From positions 1 through 7,881 of the forward strand of contig JAGGWE010000148.1 of NCBI GenBank assembly GCA_021157665.1: a DNA stretch of 7,881 bases. The letters are read 5' to 3'. The notes under the pieces were generated by a model that was not told the DNA's origin, searched no databases, and was given only the letters and a program-made list of their open reading frames with translations. This stretch comes from Sulfurimonas sp. (GTDB lineage Bacteria; Campylobacterota; Campylobacteria; Campylobacterales; Sulfurimonadaceae). Below, piece by piece: positions 1 to 6,714 of the stretch; within the stretch, counting starts at the first letter, position 1, and every line of letters begins with the position of its first letter. The position numbers were made by a program, and so were the translations under genes.

Positions 1-102
1 ATGACTACAATGTTCATCGCTCTTGCAATGATCGAAGCACAAGTTATTTATGCACTAGTTATCGCATTAATCGCTCTTTATGCTAACCCATATTTAGGTT
101 AA
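1..102 (+). CDS. atpE: ATP synthase F0 subunit c, C-terminal part (5' end outside window)
   Basis: The frame is open from base 1 to a TAA at 100-102 and gives 33 residues. They form a single hydrophobic helix with the AMIEAQVIY motif, ending in NPYLG. This is the outer C-terminal helix of the c subunit of the F0 proton rotor in the inner membrane. The Glu in MIEAQ (residue 12 of the visible part) is the ion-binding carboxylate, equivalent to Asp61 of E. coli. The family is usually about 80-105 residues long, so the N-terminal helix and any leader lie upstream. The ATG at base 1 is therefore internal and not the start. A strong terminator follows 28 bp after the stop. Identification is from the motif and is firm despite the short fragment. 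Confidence 0.93.
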   Translation: MTTMFIALAMIEAQVIYALVIALIALYANPYLG

Positions 103-130
103 TCTTTAAGATTTAACTTTTATATACCTC

Positions 131-166
131 AAAAGCCTAACTTGTTTTACAAGTTGGGCTTTTTTT
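131..166 (+). terminator. Intrinsic terminator after atpE
   Basis: Arms at 131-144 and 150-163 pair over 14 bp with one T-G wobble (138:156), around the 5-nt loop TTTTA. The GC-richest part is the GCC/GGC block, and seven T residues (160-166) follow. This is a classic rho-independent terminator. The A-tract at the left foot means it could also work on the opposite strand. It separates atpE from the tRNA gene starting at 184. Confidence 0.88.
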
Positions 167-183
167 ATTTAACTTTCTTTTTT

Positions 184-267
184 GCGCAGGTGGTGGAACG
201 GTAGACACGCAACGTTGAGGTCGTTGTGCTTTAGGGTGTGGGGGTTCAAATCCCCCTCTGCGCACCA
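184..267 (+). tRNA. tRNA-Leu (anticodon GAG)
   Basis: An 84-base class II tRNA with CCA encoded (265-267). The acceptor arm GCGCAGG (184-190) pairs with TCTGCGC (257-263), with one G-U at the inner end, and A264 is the discriminator base. The anticodon stem CAACG/CGTTG (210-214/222-226) encloses the loop TTGAGGT, which gives anticodon GAG at 217-219, reading CUC and CUU leucine codons. A long variable arm (about 227-239), weakly paired by G-U, is typical of leucine tRNAs. The T arm is GGGGG-TTCAAAT-CCCCC. No terminator hairpin is seen downstream. No copy of its 3' end occurs elsewhere in the window, so there is no sign of use as an integration site. Confidence 0.96.
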
Positions 268-370
268 TTTCAAAAAAATCAATGATAATCGTTCTAATCC
301 CAAATACTTAAAAACCGAATATAAAATTGGATATATTTTAAATTTTTAAATTTAGCAAACTATGGTATTG

Positions 371-385
371 TTTTTGCTTAATAAT
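371..385 (+). promoter_or_regulatory. Candidate sigma-70 extended -10 promoter for the TPR gene
   Basis: The gap 268-405 is AT-rich and holds no gene. A T-run followed by TGC and TTAATAAT (375-385) resembles the extended -10 (TGn plus a TATAAT-like box) described for Campylobacterota housekeeping promoters, which often lack a clear -35. No good -35 is seen at the expected distance. Transcription would start near 390, leaving a leader of roughly 15-20 nt with the ribosome-binding site. This is inference from sequence pattern only. Confidence 0.35.
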
Positions 386-398
386 AAAAAATCAAACT

Positions 399-404
399 GA
401 GGGA
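399..404 (+). promoter_or_regulatory. Ribosome-binding site that bears on the TPR gene start
   Basis: GAGGGA at 399-404 is a good Shine-Dalgarno match. Two ATG codons follow in tandem (406-408 and 409-411). The second lies 6 nt after the GAGG core and the first only 3 nt after it, so the second is likely used more. The choice adds or removes only one Met. Confidence 0.6.
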
Positions 405-405
405 A

Positions 406-2751
406 ATGATGGCTGAACTAGAAGAAGACATAGTTATCATTGCTGATGATGATGCCGCTGAACTTGACGATTTTAATGAAATAGAAATAATTGATGATGA
501 TGAGAATGAGAAAAAGAAAAAAATAATTATTTTTGGTGGGATGGCTATTGCTTTAATATTTATAATATTAATTGCTACATTGATTTATATGAAGTCATCA
601 AACGAAGAACCTATAATTTCTATGAACAGTATAGAAGAAAAACTTCAAGAAAATAGACAAGAAGTTATCGAACCAAGTAAATTAGAAAATATGATTGCAA
701 AAGCAAACTATTTATATTCCAATGGTTCAAAAGAAGAAGCTCTATTTTTATATAAAAAAATAGCAATATTTAGTGAAGCTATCTCTCAATATAATCTTGG
801 TGTTGCTCAGCTAAAAAATGAGCAATATAAACTTGCATTAAATACCTTTCAAAAAGCTATAAACAATCAAGAAAAAAGATGTGTTAGTGCAATAAATGCG
901 GCAGTTTGTTCTCTACATTTAGAAGATAAAGAGAGCTTTGATTATTATATTGATTTAGCTTATGCTTATCTTCCAAATGAATTAAAATCTCCACTATATT
1001 CTTATTATTATACTCTGATAAATTACTATAATCAGAACTATTTAGAAGCACTAAGTTCACTCAAAAATCCAACTTCCAAAGAGTACCCAAGTACTCAAAA
1101 ATATCTAAGTGCTAAGATTAACGCATTATTTGATAATAATTATGAAGCTATTGAAGCTATGGAAAAAAATATTGAATATATGGATAGTTTTAGTTTAGCC
1201 CTTTTATATTCAAGAGTTGGTGATATAACTTTAGCCCAGCATTATTTTGAAGATTCTATACTCAAAAATATAGAACCTGTTAAATCGGGGCTAGCTCTTG
1301 GTTTTATAAAATTAAAAGCTGGTTTAGTAAGTAGTGGGGCTAAAGAAATTAGAAATGTGACTGATATGTTTCCACAAGAGGTATATAAACATTATCCGAT
1401 AAAAGTTACACTAAAAGACTCTTTATTTGATTCAAAAAAAGCACAAAAAGCATATCGAAAAAAAGTCAAAACATCAAAATTACTTAATTATCATAAAATA
1501 TTTTATTTTTCACCATACAAAATCTTTAATGCAAATCAAACCATCAGTTATATTAGAAAAGGTAATGCCAATATTTATATAGATAATATTGTTTCAGCAA
1601 AGAATTATTTAACAAAAAGTTCATCCTCTTCTACTGTAAATATTGGTATAACAAAGGCTATCAAAAAGGCTCTATCTTTTCATATAAGAGACGCAAATTT
1701 AGAATTACAAAAACTAATAAAAATACAACCTAAACACTCAGTTCTTCATTATAATCTAGCACTTACTTACGCTCAAATGGGGAATATGTTAGATGCGAAT
1801 AAGCACTTTGTTCGTTCATACCATTTAGATGCAAAAAATTATTTATCTGGTGTTTATGCTGTTATGAGTGCTCAACTTATTAACAAAGAAAACATGAAAC
1901 TAAAAAGTATATTAAAAGAGTCTATAGCAGATGAGGAGCCTAGCGAAGATATAGAATTATATAAAACTCTTCTAAATATCAGTGAAGATAAAATTATTTC
2001 AAGTGCAGATTGGCTAGATAATCAATACAAAGTGAGACCTCTATATTTAACACTTGAAATTATAATAGCCCTAAATCTAAATAAGCATGATTTTGCAAAA
2101 AAATCAGCACAAAAGCTAGCACTAATGCTTCCTCACGACATCCTTCCACATATGATGTATATTGATGCTAATTTTCATGATAAAAATGATAAAGAGTATG
2201 CTAAAGAAGTTTTTAAATATTTAAAAGATAAAAAACTACAATTTAATGACTTGTATTTTGGACCATATATTACAAGATATTTGTATGTACAACAACACCT
2301 AATTATGGGTAGATTATATTTTTTAAGAGAACAGCTAAAAGATGTAATCGCATCAACAAATGAAAAACCTTACGAACTTACAAGTACTCTTGCTCTCGCT
2401 TCACTATTTGACAAAGCTTATGAAGAGTCATATACTCTTTATAATCAACTTATAGATGAACTAAAAATAAGAGATGCACATACTTTATTTTTGGGTGCAG
2501 TTGCTTCAACAGCCGCTTCACACACTGAAAATGCGATAGCCCTACTAGAACTTTCAAAAAGAAAAGATAGCACTTTTGCAGAGAGCAGGTATGCACTTGG
2601 TTTACTATATTTAGAGGTACAAAATAATGAGGGAGCTGCAATTCAACTTTCAACTATTGGAGATAGTGGTTTTACATCGGAGTATTTAAATTTTGATATT
2701 GATTTAAATAAGTTACTTTTACAAAAGCAACTAAAAGAGACTAGAGACTAA
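406..2751 (+). CDS. Membrane-anchored periplasmic TPR protein, PflB-like (flagellar motor scaffold candidate)
   Basis: The 781-residue product has three parts. Residues 1-35 are extremely acidic. KKKK (36-39) then precedes one hydrophobic helix (about 40-62). The rest is a helical, mostly TPR-type domain. The clearest TPR units lie near 98-125, 127-153, 447-475 (LHYNLALTYAQMG) and 727-750. The positive-inside rule puts the acidic tail in the cytoplasm and the TPR domain in the periplasm. A basic stretch (344-358) and a serine run (405-409) interrupt the helices. Length and architecture fit PflB of Campylobacter and Helicobacter, a scaffold in the disk structures that recruit stators to the flagellar motor. 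That assignment is inference from architecture and remembered family features, and another TPR assembly protein is possible. ATG 409 is an equally good start with better ribosome-site spacing. The gene stands alone on its strand after tRNA-Leu and converges with ftsH with no gap. Confidence 0.9.
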   Translation: MMAELEEDIVIIADDDAAELDDFNEIEIIDDDENEKKKKIIIFGGMAIALIFIILIATLIYMKSSNEEPIISMNSIEEKLQENRQEVIEPSKLENMIAKANYLYSNGSKEEALFLYKKIAIFSEAISQYNLGVAQLKNEQYKLALNTFQKAINNQEKRCVSAINAAVCSLHLEDKESFDYYIDLAYAYLPNELKSPLYSYYYTLINYYNQNYLEALSSLKNPTSKEYPSTQKYLSAKINALFDNNYEAIEAMEKNIEYMDSFSLALLYSRVGDITLAQHYFEDSILKNIEPVKSGLALGFIKLKAGLVSSGAKEIRNVTDMFPQEVYKHYPIKVTLKDSLFDSKKAQKAYRKKVKTSKLLNYHKIFYFSPYKIFNANQTISYIRKGNANIYIDNIVSAKNYLTKSSSSSTVNIGITKAIKKALSFHIRDANLELQKLIKIQPKHSVLHYNLALTYAQMGNMLDANKHFVRSYHLDAKNYLSGVYAVMSAQLINKENMKLKSILKESIADEEPSEDIELYKTLLNISEDKIISSADWLDNQYKVRPLYLTLEIIIALNLNKHDFAKKSAQKLALMLPHDILPHMMYIDANFHDKNDKEYAKEVFKYLKDKKLQFNDLYFGPYITRYLYVQQHLIMGRLYFLREQLKDVIASTNEKPYELTSTLALASLFDKAYEESYTLYNQLIDELKIRDAHTLFLGAVASTAASHTENAIALLELSKRKDSTFAESRYALGLLYLEVQNNEGAAIQLSTIGDSGFTSEYLNFDIDLNKLLLQKQLKETRD

Positions 2752-2762
2752 TTAGTCTTTAG
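2741..2762. terminator. Hairpin spanning both convergent stop codons (possible bidirectional terminator)
   Basis: Bases 2741-2749 pair with 2754-2762 over 9 bp (one G-T wobble at 2744:2759) around the loop AATT. The inner 14 bases (2745-2758) are a perfect palindrome. The TAA of the TPR gene (2749-2751) and that of ftsH (2752-2754) sit back to back in its centre, so the hairpin is made of the last codons of both genes. The T-tracts are poor: TTGCTTTTG follows on the - strand and almost nothing on the + strand. Terminator activity is therefore uncertain. Confidence 0.4.
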
Positions 2763-4701
2763 CCATCTCAGCATCTTCTTTTAATTCTTGAGCAATTTCA
2801 TCAGATATATTCTCAACTTTTGATTCTATATTATTTCTATCTTCAAAATCTGTAATAATTTCTCTAACTTCATCGCCTGTAATATTTTCTTTCTTGTATA
2901 AAAGTGCAACCATATTTTCAATAGCATCTTTGTATTCTTCTAAACGAGTTAATACTCCATCATAATGTTCTTTTAGTGATTCTTTAATAAAGTCATCCAT
3001 ATTTTGAGCCATCTTATCACTATACTCACGAGTTGATTGTTGTTGTCCACCTATGAATGACTGTCTACTTTTTTCTAAAACCATTAGTCCTGCAACATCT
3101 GTCATACCATAAGTTTGAACCATAGATTTAATAATATCAGTTGCTCTTTCCAAGTCATTTCCAGCACCTGTTGAGATTTCACCGATAAAAACCTCTTCAG
3201 CAGCACGACCACCAAGAAGAACATCTACCTCTGCCCAAAGTTCGTGTCGTTGCATCATAAATCTATCTTCTTCTGGCTTATTAAGAGTATATCCTAAAGC
3301 GGCTAAACCACGAGGAACGATAGAAACCTTAGATACCTTTTTAGCACCAACAGTAGTCTCAGCTAAAAGTGCATGTCCACTCTCGTGATATGCAACTATT
3401 TTCTTCTCTTTTGGATTGATTCTTCGAGATTTTTTAGCAAGTCCAGCAATTGCACGCTCAACTGACTCAAATAAATCTTTTTGCTTAACAGTTTTTTGAC
3501 TTTTTCTACCTGCTAAAAGGGCTGCTTCATTTATGATATTTGCTAAATCTGCACCAGCTAAACCAGCTGTTAATCTAGCAATCTCTTCTATCTCTACATC
3601 TTTATCCATTTTTACACTTTTCATATGTACATTTAGGATTTTAATACGACCTTCGAAGTCAGGTTTATCAACTAAAACTTGTCTATCAAAACGCCCTGGA
3701 CGAAGTAATGCTGCATCTAAAACTTCTGGTCTATTGGTAGCAGCTAATATAATTACAGGAGTATTAGTTCCAAAACCATCCATCTCAGCAAGAAGTTGAT
3801 TTAGAGTTTGTTCTCTCTCATCATTTCCACCCATCATTCCACCAGCAGCACGACTTTTACCAATAGCATCAATCTCATCAATAAAAATAATACTTGGAGC
3901 ATCTTTTTTAGCTTGTTCAAACAAGTCACGAACTCTTGCCGCACCAACACCAACAAACATCTCAATAAAACTAGAACCACTTACTGAGAAAAACGGAACT
4001 TCTGCTTCACCAGCAACAGCTTTTGCTAAAAGTGTTTTACCTGTACCAGGTGCACCAACAAGTAAAACACCTTTAGGAATTTTTGCACCAATTTCTACAT
4101 AACGAGCTGGATATTTTAAGAAATCAACAATCTCTTGAACTTCTTCTTTTGCTTCTTCAACACCAGCAACATCATCAAATTTAGTATCTGGTTTTTCAGA
4201 ACTAACCATCTTTTTAGAGTTGCCCATTCCAAGTATTCCACCACCCATACTTTTTTGCATTCTACCAGCGAAGAACATCCAAATACCGATAATAATTAAA
4301 AATGGTAGTAACCAACCAAACATCTCAGTAAACCAGTTAGTTTCACTAAAACCCTTATACTCTATACCTTGCTTATCTAACTCATCAATAAGCTTTGTAT
4401 CACCTCTAACTATTCTAGTTGTATAAATACTCAATCCATCAGTAGATTGTGCTTTTATATAACTTTGTCCAATCTCAACTTTTGATACACTCTTAGATGC
4501 TACTAAAGATTTTAATTCAGAATAACTAACTGCTTGTGTTTTACTAGCTTTAGTTGACATTCCATTATTAATACCTGCTCCATCTCCAACAAGAACTTTA
4601 AAAACAAGTATCATCACTACTGAAAATACTGCGAATGTTATTAATGGATTTTTATTGAAAAAATTATTATCATCGTTATTGTTTGAGTCTTTATTTGCCA
4701 T
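2752..4701 (-). CDS. ftsH: ATP-dependent zinc metalloprotease FtsH
   Basis: A 649-residue, full-length AAA+ membrane protease that extracts and degrades misfolded membrane proteins and short-lived regulators, working as a hexamer on the inner membrane. Two membrane helices (about 19-38 and 129-147) flank a periplasmic domain. The ATPase shows Walker A GAPGTGKT (216-223), Walker B IIFIDE (271-276), the pore motif MFVG (248-251) and the second region of homology (321-340) with arginine fingers R334 and R337. The protease has the zinc site HESGH (439-443) with D516 in GAGNDLERAT as probable third ligand. All key residues are present. The C-terminal tail is acidic. The ATG is preceded by a modest ribosome site AAGAGA, 8 nt away. 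It is the last gene of the cheY-prmA-ftsH run, 14 bp after prmA, and its stop abuts that of the convergent TPR gene. Confidence 0.98.
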   Translation of the reverse strand: MANKDSNNNDDNNFFNKNPLITFAVFSVVMILVFKVLVGDGAGINNGMSTKASKTQAVSYSELKSLVASKSVSKVEIGQSYIKAQSTDGLSIYTTRIVRGDTKLIDELDKQGIEYKGFSETNWFTEMFGWLLPFLIIIGIWMFFAGRMQKSMGGGILGMGNSKKMVSSEKPDTKFDDVAGVEEAKEEVQEIVDFLKYPARYVEIGAKIPKGVLLVGAPGTGKTLLAKAVAGEAEVPFFSVSGSSFIEMFVGVGAARVRDLFEQAKKDAPSIIFIDEIDAIGKSRAAGGMMGGNDEREQTLNQLLAEMDGFGTNTPVIILAATNRPEVLDAALLRPGRFDRQVLVDKPDFEGRIKILNVHMKSVKMDKDVEIEEIARLTAGLAGADLANIINEAALLAGRKSQKTVKQKDLFESVERAIAGLAKKSRRINPKEKKIVAYHESGHALLAETTVGAKKVSKVSIVPRGLAALGYTLNKPEEDRFMMQRHELWAEVDVLLGGRAAEEVFIGEISTGAGNDLERATDIIKSMVQTYGMTDVAGLMVLEKSRQSFIGGQQQSTREYSDKMAQNMDDFIKESLKEHYDGVLTRLEEYKDAIENMVALLYKKENITGDEVREIITDFEDRNNIESKVENISDEIAQELKEDAEMAKD

Positions 4702-4715
4702 ATTTTATTTCTCTT

Positions 4716-5543
4716 TTATTTTAATTTTAACACTAAAGTAACCCACTCATCTTGTGGTATTCTTTGTATAATTTCACAATCTTTATAAAAATTTAGAACT
4801 TTTTTTTCATATTTATCTAAAATTCCTGATAATATTAAAATTCCATCATCCTTAAGTGCAGACTTTAATTCTTTTGCAATAAATGTAAGTACATCTGCTA
4901 CTATATTTGCAACAACTATATCATATTTATTTTTTGTAAATGAACAAGAACCTTCCCAAATATTATGGAATTTTACATTATTTAATTCTGCATTAACTAT
5001 AGAGTTCTCAACAGAAACTATATCTGTATCACAAGCATCAACCTTGGCACCAAGCTTCATCGCTCCAATACCTAAAATTCCACTTCCACAACCTACATCT
5101 AGCAAGTTATCTTCACTTTCAACATATTTAGATATTGCTTTTAATGAAGATGCCGTGGTTGGATGATGTCCAGTTCCAAATGCTAAAGCAGGATCAATTG
5201 CAATATTTATAAGTTCTTTACTTGGTTCACTCCAAGTTGGATGGATATAAAATTTATCAATTGCTAATGGTTGTATGCTGTTTTGATACTCTTCTACCCA
5301 GTCACTATTTTTTTGTTTAGTTTGAATACATTCAAGTTCAATACTTTCATTTAAAGCTTTTTGCAAGGCTTCACAAAACTGTTCTAATCCCCATTCTATA
5401 GTTTCTAAAGAATCTTCACTTCTAATAATAAAGCCATCATCTTTCTCTTCAAAACCTACAGGAACAGTATCTGATAAAAAGTCTGAGAAAAGAGGAAGAT
5501 GAGATGAAACTTTAACTACTAATTCATAGTAGTATTCTTGCAT
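4716..5543 (-). CDS. prmA: Ribosomal protein L11 methyltransferase PrmA
   Basis: A 275-residue cytoplasmic S-adenosylmethionine-dependent methyltransferase that modifies lysines and the N-terminus of ribosomal protein L11. The N-terminal third (about 1-90) matches the substrate-recognition domain by position. The catalytic part has the family motif AFGTGHHPTT (121-130), methyltransferase motif I DVGCGSG (149-155), the acidic motif II region DACDTD (169-174) and NIVADVL (213-219). It is slightly shorter than the roughly 293-residue E. coli protein. The start overlaps the cheY stop by one base (TAATG) and no strong ribosome site is seen before it, so translation is probably coupled to cheY. ftsH follows after 14 bp. 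PrmA loss is mild in E. coli, so its conserved place between cheY and ftsH is not explained by a known shared pathway. Confidence 0.95.
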   Translation of the reverse strand: MQEYYYELVVKVSSHLPLFSDFLSDTVPVGFEEKDDGFIIRSEDSLETIEWGLEQFCEALQKALNESIELECIQTKQKNSDWVEEYQNSIQPLAIDKFYIHPTWSEPSKELINIAIDPALAFGTGHHPTTASSLKAISKYVESEDNLLDVGCGSGILGIGAMKLGAKVDACDTDIVSVENSIVNAELNNVKFHNIWEGSCSFTKNKYDIVVANIVADVLTFIAKELKSALKDDGILILSGILDKYEKKVLNFYKDCEIIQRIPQDEWVTLVLKLK

Positions 5544-5917
5544 TATTCGGAAATACCCATAACTGCAGCAAGCTTTTCTTTTAAAACTTGAGGAGTGAAT
5601 GGCTTAACAATATAGTTATTTACACCAGCTTTAAGAGCAGTAATTACTTCAGCTTTACCACCCTCAGTCGTTACCATGATAATAGGAGTATCTTTAAATC
5701 TACTGTCCGCACGAACTTTTTTAACAAGTTCCAAACCATTCATTTCGGGCATATTCCAGTCAGTAATTAACATATCAATATCTGGATTAGAATCCATTTG
5801 AGCCCAGCCTTCAACACCGTCAGCCCCTTCTAAAATATCTTTATATCCAAGACGAGCAAGAGTGTTTTTTATTATACGACGCATTGTAGAACTATCATCA
5901 ACAACAAGTAATTTCAA
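5543..5917 (-). CDS. cheY: Chemotaxis response regulator CheY
   Basis: A 124-residue single receiver domain with no output domain, as expected for CheY, which when phosphorylated by CheA binds the flagellar switch and changes rotation. Visible residues are the acidic pair D7-D8, the phosphorylation site D53 (in LITDWNMPEMNG), T83, the switch aromatic Y102 and K105 (in YIVKPF). All match the CheY set (E. coli D12, D13, D57, T87, Y106, K109). The start codon is TTG at 5917-5915, supported by a well-placed ribosome site and by the alignment of the first beta strand, with no closer ATG. The gene overlaps prmA by one base. The same order is known from H. pylori (cheY1 region) and C. jejuni. A candidate promoter lies just upstream, so it may begin its own transcription unit. 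Confidence 0.95.
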   Translation of the reverse strand: MKLLVVDDSSTMRRIIKNTLARLGYKDILEGADGVEGWAQMDSNPDIDMLITDWNMPEMNGLELVKKVRADSRFKDTPIIMVTTEGGKAEVITALKAGVNNYIVKPFTPQVLKEKLAAVMGISE

Positions 5918-5923
5918 TTGAAA

Positions 5924-5929
5924 TCCTTT
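5924..5929 (-). promoter_or_regulatory. Ribosome-binding site fixing the TTG start of cheY
   Basis: AAAGGA on the - strand (5929-5924) sits 6 nt before the TTG at 5917-5915. It is the strongest Shine-Dalgarno match in the gap and decides the non-ATG start. Confidence 0.75.
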
Positions 5930-5942
5930 TCTTTTAATATAT

Positions 5943-5971
5943 TTTATAATTTAATTGACATATGGTAGCAA
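5943..5971 (-). promoter_or_regulatory. Candidate sigma-70 promoter for cheY-prmA-ftsH
   Basis: In the 73-bp gap between hisA and cheY, the - strand reads TTGCTA (5971-5966), 17 bp, then TATAAA (5948-5943). These match four and five of six consensus bases. Transcription would start near 5936, about 18 nt before the TTG. No terminator is visible between hisA and this site, so read-through from hisA could add to expression. Pattern-based inference. Confidence 0.4.
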
Positions 5972-5990
5972 AGTTTTGTTTATATTCCGA

Positions 5991-6701
5991 TTAATCTAGT
6001 AGTTTAAACATCTTCGGTAAATCTAGTGTTCCCTCATAATAAGCTTTACCTATTATCACACCATCAATCTCTTTTGTAGCAATTAAGGCTTCAATATCAC
6101 CTGCATCTTTTACTCCACCACTAGCAATTGTACTAACTCCACTTGCTCTTGCGATATCTAATGTAAATTCAACATTTACACCACTTAGCGTTCCATCTTT
6201 ACCAACATCTGTACAGATAATTGTTTCCACACCAGCATCAGCAAACTCCTTGGCTAAATCTGTTGCTTTCATAGAACTAACTTCACCCCAACCCTCAACT
6301 GCTACAAAACCATCTATTGCATCTATTCCAACTGCGATAGGATATTTTGAAGCCATATCTCTTACGAATTGTGGATTTTTAACTGCGATTGAACCTAAAA
6401 TAATTCTATCAATTCCAATTTCTAGCATCTTTTTAATAGTCTCTTCATCACGAATTCCACCACCAAGTTCTAACTTTACATTACAATTTTCTCTAATTTT
6501 AATGATAGAATCTAAGTTTTTAGGCTCACCTGCAAAAGCACCATTTAAGTCAACTAAATGTACCCACTCTGCACCCATCTCTTCAAACTTTTTCACAAGT
6601 TCATAAGGTTCATTTGAGTAAATTTTCGCACTATCCATAAGACCTTTTGTAAGTCTAACTGCTTGTCCATCTTTTAAGTCTATTGCTGGGTATAAAGTCA
6701 T
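5991..6701 (-). CDS. hisA: ProFAR isomerase HisA (phosphoribosylformimino-5-aminoimidazole carboxamide ribotide isomerase)
   Basis: A 236-residue (beta/alpha)8-barrel enzyme that isomerises ProFAR to PRFAR, the fourth step of histidine synthesis in the cytoplasm. The catalytic pair is visible as D8 (YPAID) and D127 (VGID). Phosphate-binding loops are GGGI (80-83) in the first half barrel and SGG (194-196) with IIGKA (216-220) in the second. TDVGKDGTLSG (164-174) matches the family signature. Length is usual. An AGGA ribosome site 9 nt upstream overlaps the hisH stop, only 11 bp away, so it is an operon partner of hisH. Its product PRFAR is the substrate of HisH-HisF, but hisF is not in this window. 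The related barrel HisF is excluded mainly by the D8 context and by pairing of the motifs with HisA. Confidence 0.96.
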   Translation of the reverse strand: MTLYPAIDLKDGQAVRLTKGLMDSAKIYSNEPYELVKKFEEMGAEWVHLVDLNGAFAGEPKNLDSIIKIRENCNVKLELGGGIRDEETIKKMLEIGIDRIILGSIAVKNPQFVRDMASKYPIAVGIDAIDGFVAVEGWGEVSSMKATDLAKEFADAGVETIICTDVGKDGTLSGVNVEFTLDIARASGVSTIASGGVKDAGDIEALIATKEIDGVIIGKAYYEGTLDLPKMFKLLD

Positions 6702-6710
6702 TGTAATTTT

Positions 6711-6714
6711 TCCT
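6711..6714 (-). promoter_or_regulatory. hisA ribosome-binding site overlapping the hisH stop codon
   Basis: On the - strand TAGGA (6715-6711) holds both the hisH stop TAG (6715-6713) and the AGGA site for hisA, 9 nt before its ATG. A ribosome ending hisH would cover the hisA site, which suggests translational linkage of the two genes. Confidence 0.6.

Noticed and set aside
1..3. ATG at base 1 as a start of a 33-residue protein
   Set aside because: The sequence is the second helix of the ATP synthase c subunit, so this Met is internal and the gene begins upstream.
101..113. Inverted repeat AATCTT-T-AAGATT at the atpE stop codon
   Set aside because: A one-base centre cannot form a full RNA hairpin, and only a 4-bp stem remains with a usable loop. 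The real terminator follows at 131.
184..267. tRNA-Leu as an integration site for a mobile element
   Set aside because: No integrase gene and no repeat of the tRNA 3' end were seen in the window, and the flanking genes are core genes.
337..353. Two copies of TTTAAATTT in the gap before the TPR gene
   Set aside because: Simple A/T sequence in an AT-rich intergenic region. The copies share a base, and this is expected by chance.
2450..2653. Open frame of 67 codons on the - strand at the 3' end of the TPR gene
   Set aside because: It lies inside a well-supported TPR coding region on the other strand and shows no domain.
3533..3799. Open frame of 88 codons on the + strand opposite ftsH
   Set aside because: It lies wholly antisense to the conserved FtsH ATPase domain and its product has no recognisable domain, as expected for a shadow frame.
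6250..6606. Open frame of 118 codons on the + strand opposite hisA
   Set aside because: It mirrors the conserved HisA barrel, is Ser/Pro/Ile-rich low-information sequence, and has no convincing ribosome site.
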